A program made the position numbers and the translations under genes. Positions 56,289 to 64,000 of a DNA stretch of 64,000 nt are shown piece by piece (the first letter of the stretch is position 1; each line of letters begins with the position of its first letter). Source of the DNA: Oxobacter pfennigii (GTDB taxonomy: Bacteria > Bacillota > Clostridia > Clostridiales > Oxobacteraceae); the NCBI RefSeq assembly GCF_001317355.1, contig NZ_LKET01000051.1:186001-250000 (forward strand). The letters are read 5' to 3'. The notes beneath the pieces are model-generated. The model saw nothing but the letters and a program-made list of their open reading frames with translations. It was not told the DNA's origin and did not search any database.

Positions 56289-56463
56289 ATACACCATCCT
56301 TCTTTATTTTTGGTGACTCCAATTAAATGTAAGCGTTTCACTTTAAATTAATTCGCCATTTCTTCCTATGTTCCTGCTATGTTTAACTTAATCTTTGTTA
56401 AATTGCAAAATAATTCGTACTACAATATTATTATAAATTTTTAAATTCATGCTCTATAATTCG

Positions 56464-57180
56464 TCACATTATAGGGTTTTTTTCTATCATTCCTGCCTTG
56501 CGCGGATATTTCCCGGGACATAATTTTACCTTTTTTACTACGGCTATGTAATGGGAAAAATCACTGCCATAGACCTTTGTCGAAACTATTTCTTTCAATT
56601 CGCCGCCTAAGGTTTCAATAGCAGCCTTTGCCTGTTCTATTTCATCAAATATCGCAGGCCCTTTCTGGCATAAAAGATAGCCTCCCTGCTTCACAAAAGG
56701 CAGGGTAAACTCGGATAAAACAGCCATGTTTGCGACAGCACGTGACAATACTATATCATATTTCTCCCTGTGGCTCTTATTTCTTCCGTAATCCTCAGCC
56801 CGGCCATGGATAACTTCACATTCAATATTTAATTTGTGCGCCATCTCTTTTAGAAAATTTACCCTTTTATTAAGAGAATCCAATAATGTCAATTTTAAAT
56901 GCGGCAGAGCGATTTTTAAGGGCAGCCCTGGAAAGCCGGCTCCCGTACCAACATCAATAACTTTTTTATCTTTTAAATCTATACCGCATTGGACACAGGA
57001 CACCGAATCCAAGAAATGCTTTATGAATACTTCCCTTTCTTCCGTTATGTTGGTTAAGTTCATCCTTTGGTTCCACTGTATGAGCATTTCCTTATATATA
57101 AGGAAGGAATCCATCATTTTATCAGTTACATCTATATTTAATTCTCTCAAGCCTGTTTCTAAAACTTTCCTGTTTTCCAT
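56464..57180 (-). CDS. rsmG: 16S rRNA (guanine527-N7)-methyltransferase
   Basis: 238-residue SAM-dependent methyltransferase: VIDVGTGAGFPGLPLKIALP, LLDSLNKRVNFLKEMA, then VLSRAVANMAVLSEF. It modifies G527 in the 530 loop and loss gives low-level streptomycin resistance. Starts 13 bases after mnmG. A near-match to the Noc site lies in its C-terminal codons. Confidence 0.96.
   Translation of the reverse strand: MENRKVLETGLRELNIDVTDKMMDSFLIYKEMLIQWNQRMNLTNITEEREVFIKHFLDSVSCVQCGIDLKDKKVIDVGTGAGFPGLPLKIALPHLKLTLLDSLNKRVNFLKEMAHKLNIECEVIHGRAEDYGRNKSHREKYDIVLSRAVANMAVLSEFTLPFVKQGGYLLCQKGPAIFDEIEQAKAAIETLGGELKEIVSTKVYGSDFSHYIAVVKKVKLCPGKYPRKAGMIEKNPIM
56508..56521. promoter_or_regulatory. Noc-binding-site-like sequence
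   Basis: ATTTCCCGGGACAT, 13 of 14 matches to the Noc site, within rsmG and next to noc. Confidence 0.45.
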
Positions 57181-57193
57181 AAAATCACCCTGA

Positions 57194-59068
57194 TCATCTT
57201 CTCTTTATTTGCTCTAAATAAATCAAAAGAACCGAAATATCCGCCGGCGAAACCCCTGAAATACGGGAGGCCTGCCCTACGGAGGAAGGCTTTATTGAAT
57301 CCAGCTTTTCACGAGCCTCCAGCCTTAAGCCTGCTATATTTCTGTAATCTATGTCCTCTGAGAGCTTTTTGTTTTCCATTTTTTTAAACTGCTCAGCCTG
57401 CATAAGCTGTCTCTTTATATATCCTTCATATTTTATGAGGATTTCAACCTCTTCCTTTACGCTCTTTTCCACATCAGGCCTGTTGACATCAATTGGTTTT
57501 GTATTTTCGTAATTAAGTTCCGGCCGCTTTAACAGCTCCGAAAGCTTGATGCCGCTTTTTATTTCAGCGCTTTGTAGAGAGTTCAAAAACTCCACCACAT
57601 TAACTGTTGGGGTAATAAATACCGACATAAGCCTTTCGATTTCTGAATTTATATCTTCATGCCTTTTTAAGTACCTTTGATATCTCTCCTCAGTTACCAG
57701 CCCTGCATTATATCCTATTTTTGTAAGCCTCATATCAGCATTATCCTGCCTTAATATAAGGCGGTATTCAGCCCGGGAGGTCATCATCCTGTAAGGTTCA
57801 TCCGTCCCCTTTGTAACCAGGTCATCTATTAAAACCCCAATATAGGCTTCACTCCTGTCTAAAATCATCGGCTCCTTGTTCTTAATTTTAAGGGCGGCAT
57901 TAATACCTGCCACAATTCCCTGGGCTGCCGCCTCTTCATAGCCTGAGCTTCCGTTTATCTGGCCGGCGCAGAATAAAGAGTCAATACTTTTCATTTCCAG
58001 GGAAATTTTCAATTGCGTAGGGTCGATGCAGTCATATTCTATGGCATAAGCAGTCCTCATCATCTGAACATTTTCAAGCCCCGGCACCGTCCTTAAAAAT
58101 TCAATCTGAACATCCTCAGGAAGACTGCTTGACATCCCCTGGACATACATTTCCTCAGTGTCTTTTCCTTCAGGTTCAATAAATATCTGATGATTCTTCT
58201 TATCGGGAAACATCATTATCTTGCTCTCAATTGAAGGACAATATCTTGGCCCCACGCCCTGTATATCCCCCGAATACAATGGTGAACGGTGGATGTTTTT
58301 CCTTATGATTTCATGAGTATTTTCATTGGTATAAGTAAGATAGCAGGCTATCTGCTCCCTGTTTATCTCACCCGACATAAAGGAAAAGGGGGTGATTATT
58401 TCATCTCCCGGCTGTATGAGCATTTTTGAAAAATCCACACTTCTTCTGTTTATCCTGGCAGGGGTTCCTGTTTTAAATCTCTTCAATAAAACGCCGTGCT
58501 TTACCAAATCATCGGATAATTCATTGGCGGCAAATAGCCCGTTAGGCCCTCCGTTATAGGATACCTCTCCAATTATTATCCTTCCTTTAAGGTAGGTCCC
58601 GGTAGTTAAAATAACTGCCTTTGTTTCAAAGTAAGCTCCGTTTTTTGTATAAGCGCCTTTCACTTTTCCGTCCTCTATTTCAAGCTTTACAATTTCATCC
58701 TGCTTTACATCGAGGTTATCCTGTTTCTCCAAGGTGTGCTTCATAGTAAACTGATAGGCTTTTTTATCTGCCTGGGCACGAAGAGAATGTACTGCCGGAC
58801 CTTTTGCCGTATTGAGCATCCTGGATTGTATGAAGGTTTTATCGATACAAACACCCATTTCACCGCCCAGTGCATCCACTTCTCTTACCAGATGGCCCTT
58901 TGCAGTCCCGCCTATGGCAGGATTGCAGGGCATCATGGCAATGCTGTCTAAATTTATTGTGCACATCAGTGTTTTACATCCCATACGTGAAGCCGCCAGG
59001 GCTGCTTCACAGCCGGCATGGCCCGCACCTACAACAATTACATCATATTTTCCTGCTAAATAAGACAC
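57194..59068 (-). CDS. mnmG: tRNA uridine 5-carboxymethylaminomethyl modification enzyme MnmG
   Basis: 624-residue FAD protein that, with MnmE, modifies U34 of several tRNAs. FAD motif [14 protein letters not shown] at the N-terminus, then [18 protein letters not shown] and [26 protein letters not shown]-terminal helical tRNA-binding domain (EQIKRR end). Starts with GTG behind AGGGGG, 8 bases after mnmE. Confidence 0.97.
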   Translation of the reverse strand: MSYLAGKYDVIVVGAGHAGCEAALAASRMGCKTLMCTINLDSIAMMPCNPAIGGTAKGHLVREVDALGGEMGVCIDKTFIQSRMLNTAKGPAVHSLRAQADKKAYQFTMKHTLEKQDNLDVKQDEIVKLEIEDGKVKGAYTKNGAYFETKAVILTTGTYLKGRIIIGEVSYNGGPNGLFAANELSDDLVKHGVLLKRFKTGTPARINRRSVDFSKMLIQPGDEIITPFSFMSGEINREQIACYLTYTNENTHEIIRKNIHRSPLYSGDIQGVGPRYCPSIESKIMMFPDKKNHQIFIEPEGKDTEEMYVQGMSSSLPEDVQIEFLRTVPGLENVQMMRTAYAIEYDCIDPTQLKISLEMKSIDSLFCAGQINGSSGYEEAAAQGIVAGINAALKIKNKEPMILDRSEAYIGVLIDDLVTKGTDEPYRMMTSRAEYRLILRQDNADMRLTKIGYNAGLVTEERYQRYLKRHEDINSEIERLMSVFITPTVNVVEFLNSLQSAEIKSGIKLSELLKRPELNYENTKPIDVNRPDVEKSVKEEVEILIKYEGYIKRQLMQAEQFKKMENKKLSEDIDYRNIAGLRLEAREKLDSIKPSSVGQASRISGVSPADISVLLIYLEQIKRR

Positions 59069-59076
59069 TTAACCCC

Positions 59077-60462
59077 CTACTTTCCTATACAAAACTGGCT
59101 GAATATCCTGTTTATGATATCCTCATGAACGTTTTCTCCCGTAATCTCCCCTATGTATTCTACACATTGCTTTAAATCAATGGATACCAGATCAAGGGGC
59201 ATCTGCCGGCTTAGAGTGTTTACGGCTTCCATAAGGGATGTTCTGGATTTTATAAGAAGGTCCTTATGCCTTATGTTCGTCACCAGAACATCAGACTGAT
59301 ATTTTACTTCACCCTTATAAACCATGGCATAAATCTCATCCTTTAAGTTTTCCAGGCCTTCGCCTGTTTTTACCGATAAATTAATTATCCTTTTTTCATT
59401 TACAAATTCCTTTACCTTTGATATGTTAAGCTTCCTGTCTAAGTCTACCTTATTTATCAAAACAATGGCGTTTTTATTTCCCAGTAAATTAAATATCTCT
59501 TCATCCTCAGAGCTTAGCTCGCTGCTATAATCCAGCATCAAAATAATAAGGTCGGCTTTATTGAAGTATTCCAATGTACGCTGGACTCCTATTTTTTCAA
59601 CCTCATCCTCAGTGTTCCTTATGCCTGCAGTATCCATGATGTTTATGGGAATTCCCTTTATATTTAAATATTCTAAAATCACATCCCTGGTAGTGCCGGG
59701 TATGTCGGTCACAATTGACCTGTTTTCCTCCAATAATGCATTGAGCAGGGACGATTTTCCCACGTTGGGTTTTCCTATAATAACGGTATTCAATCCCTCC
59801 CTTAAAATTTTCCCTGTATCAGAAGAAACTATTAAATCTTCCAGGGACTTTGAAATTTCAAGGCAGTCATTTTCAATCTGACCATACATCAATTCCTCTA
59901 TATCATCATCGGGAAATTCAATGAGGGCTTCTACATGGGACATCATATCAACAAGCCTATCCTTTATTGCTTTTAATTTATTGGAAAGCTTTCCTTCAAG
60001 ATGTTTCAGCGCTTCATTCATGCTGCTGTCAGTCTTTGCCCGGATCATATCTATAACGGCTTCTGCCTGGGATAAATCTATCCTGCCGTTTAAAAAGGCT
60101 CTCTTTGTAAATTCTCCCGGCTCGGCTAACCTGGCACCGCATTTTAATACGGCTTCAAGTATCCTCTTAACGGGAACTACTCCGCCATGGCAGTTTATCT
60201 CCACCACATCTTCCTTCGTATATGTATGGGGAGCCTTCATGAAGCTTACAATTACTTCATCAATTACTTCATTGTTCGAGGGATCAATTATGTGTCCGTA
60301 CCGCATGGTAAAGGTGCTGAAATCTGAGGTATCCTTATTCTTTATGCTTACAAATATTTTATTTAAAATATCAAGGGAATTTTCTCCCGACAGCCTTACA
60401 ATTCCTATGCCCCCCTCTCCCGGTGCAGTAGAAATTGCAGCAACCGTATCGTCAATATGCAT
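59077..60462 (-). CDS. mnmE: tRNA modification GTPase MnmE
   Basis: 461 residues: N-terminal tetrahydrofolate-binding domain (MHIDDTVAAISTAPGEGGIGIVR), helical domain, and inserted GTPase with IIGKPNVGKSSLLNALL, the DTAGIR switch and INKVD; C-terminal motif CIGK with the catalytic cysteine. Works with MnmG on U34. GGTGGTAAA precedes the ATG. Confidence 0.97.
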   Translation of the reverse strand: MHIDDTVAAISTAPGEGGIGIVRLSGENSLDILNKIFVSIKNKDTSDFSTFTMRYGHIIDPSNNEVIDEVIVSFMKAPHTYTKEDVVEINCHGGVVPVKRILEAVLKCGARLAEPGEFTKRAFLNGRIDLSQAEAVIDMIRAKTDSSMNEALKHLEGKLSNKLKAIKDRLVDMMSHVEALIEFPDDDIEELMYGQIENDCLEISKSLEDLIVSSDTGKILREGLNTVIIGKPNVGKSSLLNALLEENRSIVTDIPGTTRDVILEYLNIKGIPINIMDTAGIRNTEDEVEKIGVQRTLEYFNKADLIILMLDYSSELSSEDEEIFNLLGNKNAIVLINKVDLDRKLNISKVKEFVNEKRIINLSVKTGEGLENLKDEIYAMVYKGEVKYQSDVLVTNIRHKDLLIKSRTSLMEAVNTLSRQMPLDLVSIDLKQCVEYIGEITGENVHEDIINRIFSQFCIGK

Positions 60463-60891
60463 TTTACCACCTTCGTTTTATATTTGTTAGCTATATTGTT
60501 ATACAATTGTACTTTGTATTTGTTATCCATTCGTTATATAACTGTATATTTGTTTTAGCTTCATTTTATGCTTTCAGTAAATATCATTATATAGTTGCTG
60601 CTGTGTTTCGAACAACGTAAATGAGCATTGTGAGAGTTCTTAGTAGGTTCTTGGCGGCGCTGCCAAAGATATTCTTGGTATTTTCGATTGTTTGAGCGCA
60701 CAGTAAGTTATCGAAAATTCCTGTATTTTCAAGGCAGGGAGCCTCAGAACTTAAAGAACCCGAACTGTAAATTAAGTGTTCTAAATGCTGCAGCTTCATT
60801 ATATCATGAATTTTACACGGTAAAACTCATACGAAATAATTTCAAATGGCTATGCTACTTGAAATCATTATTTATATTATACCCAAATTCA
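60463..60891. other. intergenic region between mnmE and jag
   Basis: About 430 bases without a supported gene. There is a TTGGC/GCCAA hairpin near 60650-60665 and a 17-base word AGCATTGTGAGAGTTCT (60624-60640) that recurs at 52598-52614. The bulk is AT-rich. Confidence 0.45.
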
Positions 60892-60915
60892 AAAAGCCCA
60901 AATTATTGGGCTTTT
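60892..60915. terminator. terminator of the rpmH-jag run
   Basis: A perfect 10-base stem AAAAGCCCAA / TTGGGCTTTT with a 4-base loop begins 3 bases after the jag stop. Confidence 0.88.
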
Positions 60916-60917
60916 CA

Positions 60918-61550
60918 TTACTTCCTCTTAGCTTCAATTACAACTTTTCTATAGGGTTCGTCGCCTTCGCTATGGGTTGTTACATATAAATTGTCCTGAA
61001 GAGCTGAATGTATAACCCTTCTTTCATATGGATTCATAGGCTCTAAAACCACATTTTTACCTGTGGACTTAACCTTGATGGCCAGCCTGTTTGCCAGTTT
61101 AACAAGGGTCTCTTCTCTTTTCTGCCTGTAGTTTTCGGTGTCAAGGATTACTCTTTTGTATTCGTCGCCTTCGCTGTCCTTATTTACTACAAGGCTTACG
61201 AGATATTGAAGAGCATCTAAGGTTTCACCTCTGTGGCCTATTAAAATCCCCATATTGGGTCCTCTTAAAGTCACCTTTATGGCATCTTTTTCTTCCTGCA
61301 CTTTAATTTCAGCCTTTATATCCATAGAGTCTAAAACATCTCTTAAAAAAGTTTTGGCAGCAAAGATGTTGTCCTTCTTTACCGTCAGCTTCACCCTGGC
61401 AAGCTTGGAGCCCAATAAACCAAATAAGCCCCTGCTTCCCTCATCGATAATCTCAACATCTACCTTTTCTCTTGCTATGTTAAGCTCATTGAGTCCGTTT
61501 TTGATGGCATCCTCCGGACTTCTGCCCGTGGCTTCAATCATCTTTTTCAC
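60918..61550 (-). CDS. jag: Jag/KhpB RNA-binding protein
   Basis: 210 residues: Jag-N domain (IEATGRSPEDAIKNGLNELN), linker, KH domain (GILIGHRGETLDALQYLVS) and R3H domain (NPYERRVIHSALQ with EGDEPYRKVVI). RNA-binding partner of KhpA that influences cell division and wall synthesis. Follows yidC with 37 bases between. Confidence 0.95.
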   Translation of the reverse strand: MKKMIEATGRSPEDAIKNGLNELNIAREKVDVEIIDEGSRGLFGLLGSKLARVKLTVKKDNIFAAKTFLRDVLDSMDIKAEIKVQEEKDAIKVTLRGPNMGILIGHRGETLDALQYLVSLVVNKDSEGDEYKRVILDTENYRQKREETLVKLANRLAIKVKSTGKNVVLEPMNPYERRVIHSALQDNLYVTTHSEGDEPYRKVVIEAKRK

Positions 61551-61587
61551 AGAAACAACCCACCTCCCTCAATAATGTTGTTATCCG

Positions 61588-62250
61588 TTACTTTTGAGCT
61601 GCAACTTCTGCTCTTTTTCTTATGAATTTATTTAATGAATACTGTATTCCCATCTGCAATAAATTATTTATTACCCAGTATACTACAAGACCGGTGGTCA
61701 TGGTATAGCTTATATATGCAAAGAATACAGACATGATTACATTTGTTCTGTTGTTTGTCATTGCGTTGGGTTCCTGGTTTTTAGGCGTCAAAAGCCAGGT
61801 TGATAAAAAGGTTGAGGCTCCGGAAAGCAATGTATAGAAAAGAACCAAAACGATATTGCCTGCTTCCTTTAAAGGCTTTTGCAATGCCACTCCCAAAAAG
61901 GTTGCGTCCCCGAAATTGAATTCCCTGAATACGTAAAACACCGCAAACAACACCGGCATCTGAATTAAAAGAGGCAGACATCCGGCAAAAGGATTTACAC
62001 CTTCCGATTTATATAAATCCATCTGTGCCTGCTGCAACTTCTGCGGATCATTTTTATATTTTACCTGAAGTTCCTTTATTTTTGGCTGTATCATTTGAGT
62101 TTTAACAGTAGAATTTGTCTGTAGAATATTAAAAGGCAGCAGCACTACTTTTAAAAGCAAAGTGAAGAGAATAATATCTAATCCATAGTCCGGAACTATC
62201 GTATGTATCCAGTTAAAAATGTCTATCAATATGTTTTTTATAGCATCCAC
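61588..62250 (-). CDS. yidC: membrane protein insertase YidC
   Basis: 220-residue Oxa1/YidC insertase with five helices and the hydrophilic groove arginine (TVKTQMIQPKIKELQ region) and GCLPLLIQMPVLFAVFYVF. No lipoprotein signal is seen, as in other clostridial YidC of this length. Follows yidD by 17 bases. Confidence 0.95.
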   Translation of the reverse strand: MDAIKNILIDIFNWIHTIVPDYGLDIILFTLLLKVVLLPFNILQTNSTVKTQMIQPKIKELQVKYKNDPQKLQQAQMDLYKSEGVNPFAGCLPLLIQMPVLFAVFYVFREFNFGDATFLGVALQKPLKEAGNIVLVLFYTLLSGASTFLSTWLLTPKNQEPNAMTNNRTNVIMSVFFAYISYTMTTGLVVYWVINNLLQMGIQYSLNKFIRKRAEVAAQK

Positions 62251-62267
62251 TAATTTAACCTCCTCAA

Positions 62268-62477
62268 TTATGGTACCGGGTCATATCCACCCTTGTGGAA
62301 GGGATGGCATTTTAATATCCTTTTCACTGACAGATAAAGACCTTTAACTGCCCCGTATTTTTTGAAAGCCTCTAGAGAATATTGGGAACAGGTAGGATAA
62401 AATCTGCAGCTCGGCGGCTTTAAAGGTGAGAGAAACCTTTGATATAGTCTGATTATGAATATAAATATATACCTCAA
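62268..62477 (-). CDS. yidD: membrane protein insertion efficiency factor YidD
   Basis: 69 residues with the family signature [27 protein letters not shown] and the closing [13 protein letters not shown]. It assists membrane protein insertion with YidC. It lies 9 bases after rnpA. Confidence 0.97.
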   Translation of the reverse strand: MRYIFIFIIRLYQRFLSPLKPPSCRFYPTCSQYSLEAFKKYGAVKGLYLSVKRILKCHPFHKGGYDPVP

Positions 62478-62486
62478 GGCACCACC

Positions 62487-62825
62487 TTATTCTATAAAAA
62501 GTTCAGATTTTTTGAACAGGCTAAGCATTGCCTTTTCTATCTCTTTATATGTAGCGTCCTTTGCTTTTACCCTGGATATAAACACAAAGTTATATCCTTT
62601 TTTAAGACCGGCACTGTTCAATCTGTAACTCTCTTTTATTCTTCTTCTTACTTTATTTCTTACAACGCTTTTCCCTACTTTTTTGCTTACGGAAAAGCCT
62701 GCTCTATTATAATCCGTTCCGTTTTTTACTATGTACAACACCAGCAGATGGTTGGAATATACCTTTCCTTTATTATATACATGCTTGAACTCTGAATTTT
62801 TTCTTAATTTCCCTAGTTTCTCCAT
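62487..62825 (-). CDS. rnpA: ribonuclease P protein component
   Basis: 112 residues with [15 protein letters not shown], the RNR motif [14 protein letters not shown], and [14 protein letters not shown]. It binds the RNase P RNA in tRNA 5'-end processing. Follows rpmH by 61 bases. Confidence 0.97.
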   Translation of the reverse strand: MEKLGKLRKNSEFKHVYNKGKVYSNHLLVLYIVKNGTDYNRAGFSVSKKVGKSVVRNKVRRRIKESYRLNSAGLKKGYNFVFISRVKAKDATYKEIEKAMLSLFKKSELFIE

Positions 62826-62886
62826 TATCTTTTCTTCAACCTTTCGGGAAATAAGCTACTGCAGAAAAAGGCCACTATCCGCGGCC

Positions 62887-63021
62887 TTATACTGTCAATC
62901 TTTTTCTTCCCTTTCTTCTTCTTCTCAAAAGGACATTTCTGCCTGGTTGGCTACTCATTCTGCTTCTGAAACCATGTACTTTCTTTCTCTGCCTCTTTTT
63001 TGGCTGATAAGTCATTAACAT
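62887..63021 (-). CDS. rpmH: 50S ribosomal protein L34
   Basis: 44 codons reading [19 protein letters not shown] then [10 protein letters not shown] and [12 protein letters not shown], the whole of L34. Two ATGs lie side by side (63024 and 63021) behind AGGGGG; the second gives the usual 44-residue length. First gene leftward from the origin. Confidence 0.95.
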   Translation of the reverse strand: MLMTYQPKKRQRKKVHGFRSRMSSQPGRNVLLRRRRKGRKRLTV

Positions 63022-63024
63022 CAT

Positions 63025-63638
63025 CAACACCCCCTTACATAACCTATGACATATATAAGCAAAAAATATAAAATCTACATTAATAAATACTATACATTTA
63101 TAACGTATCTTTATACTTTATAATGCCTGCTTATCAATTTTTTGCAGTCTATTAAAATTATATATTTGAAGATTCCATATGTCAAGAAACATGTATATTG
63201 TTAATATTTTTAATATATAGTTTATATTTTTTGTGGATAAGTTATTGATTAAGATTTTATTATTTGTTATTATATAACTGATTGTTGATAACTTGTTAAT
63301 TTGGCAGGTTATACACAGACTGTGGATAACCATGTTGATAACTTGTTGATTAAAGGTGAATTTTCCTCCTTTTACTCGAAAAAACTCGTATAATAATGTT
63401 AATATATAGTTTTAGACAATTGTGAATTATATTTTTTATTTATTATAATATCCATTTTATTAACATTTATAACAACACTGTGTATAACTCTTAACTATTA
63501 TATCAACATTTTTGAAATAACTTATTTTGTTGATATCTTTGTGGATATTTTAGTATTAATACTTTTAAATCATCCGCCTGGAGCAAATTTTTTTTCCAGG
63601 CTTTAATAATCTTATTTACATATACAGGAGGCACCTTT
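63025..63638. other. oriC: replication origin region (oriC) upstream of dnaA
   Basis: About 610 bases, very AT-rich. Two perfect DnaA boxes TGTGGATAA (63232-63240, 63321-63329); TTATACACA (63309-63317) and TGTGTATAA (63479-63487) as B. subtilis variants; TGTTGATAA (63283-63291, 63333-63341) and TGTGGATAT (63540-63548) with one mismatch. The AT-rich stretch 63360-63470 is the likely unwinding element. Confidence 0.88.
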
Positions 63639-64000
63639 ATGAGCAAAGAGTTGCTTGATATCTGGGAAAAAACACTTAACATTGTAAAATCCGAACTTAC
63701 TGAGGTTAGTTTTAATACATGGCTTAAATGCATCGAGCCTGTTTCCATAGATAGCGACACCATAGTACTTCAGTTACCTAACGATTTTACCAGAGGCATT
63801 TTGGAAGCCCGGTATAAAACTCTGATTGTAAACGCTTTGAAGCTTGTTACTTCAAAGAAATACAACATAGAGTTTATTTTGAGCAACGAAGAAATTCCCA
63901 GGAGCTTAAATAAAGATGTAAATTCCATACCCCAGCATAAAAGTTCCCATGATGATGTGAATTCACAGCTTTTAAATCCTAAATATACTTTTGATACCTT
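63639..64000 (+). CDS. dnaA: chromosomal replication initiator DnaA (partial)
   Basis: The first 120 codons; the rest lies beyond the window. Domain I (ELLDIWEKTLNIVKSEL, FNTWLKCIEPVSI) is complete, a short domain II linker follows (about 90-115), and domain III is beginning (LNPKYTFDT). CAGGAGG precedes the ATG at 63639. The gene faces away from rpmH across oriC. Confidence 0.97.
   Translation, partial: MSKELLDIWEKTLNIVKSELTEVSFNTWLKCIEPVSIDSDTIVLQLPNDFTRGILEARYKTLIVNALKLVTSKKYNIEFILSNEEIPRSLNKDVNSIPQHKSSHDDVNSQLLNPKYTFDT

Noticed and set aside
60587-60799. 70-codon minus-strand frame downstream of jag
   Set aside because: No ribosome site, contains the dispersed 17-base word, and composition looks like translated non-coding repeat.

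Overview
The window is the replication-origin neighbourhood of a spore-forming, anaerobic Firmicute of the class Clostridia. The right half carries the canonical origin block: dnaA (start only) facing rpmH-rnpA-yidD-yidC-jag-mnmE-mnmG-rsmG-noc-parA-parB, with a DnaA-box cluster and two perfect parS sites. Spore-former markers are the sporulation Lon paralogue LonC, the YtvI-type membrane protein, the YyaC spore protease, a SPOCS-like protein and Noc. Most of the window is A+T-rich; katG and a block at about 34.3-40.7 kb are visibly richer in G+C. I cannot name the species.

Layout. 0-7.1 kb: peroxide defence (perR-katG), an orphan cluster with a DUF6273 protein and an immunity-like protein, an orphan FAD amine oxidase and a PNPOx-fold protein. 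7.1-8.5 kb: decayed genes, then tRNA-Thr(CGT). 8.8-18.3 kb: housekeeping run on the minus strand (mscS, DUF951, rpsF-ssb-rpsR, MazG-like, yybS, gdpP, rplI, lonC, dnaB). 18.3-23.1 kb: truncated fic, a rifampin-phosphotransferase-like enzyme with a divergent TetR regulator, and a broken ATPase. 23.1-27 kb: molybdate locus (modABC divergent from modD-mop). 27-34 kb: ECF sigma factor with membrane partner, blaI with a truncated blaR1, a WYL regulator next to a ClbS/DfsB-type gene, a MITE-like repeat and an AraC regulator. 34-45.3 kb: TetR-ABC exporter, FtsX-type ABC transporter with two-component system and lipoprotein, then a second TetR with an SRPBCC protein. 45.7-52.5 kb: yedF/DUF3343, SPOCS-like gene, glnA with an ANTAR regulator, ytvI, yyaC, ykuS. 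52.6-64 kb: partition and origin genes.

How the genes work together. The accessory middle is a string of small, self-contained sensor/effector units: PerR-KatG with a Per box, TetR-Rph with two copies of TGAAAT-N12-ATTTCA, WYL-ClbS with two copies of one 24-bp operator, and two related TetR proteins whose promoters both carry GACCA-N3-(T/C)GGTC sites. The last three operator sets were read directly from the sequence and are the best candidates for undescribed regulatory circuits. The same region holds many decayed genes (three AAA ATPase remnants, fic, blaR1, an ABC transporter), as expected of a high-turnover zone near the origin. Assignments rest on motif reading and family knowledge only; no database search was possible.
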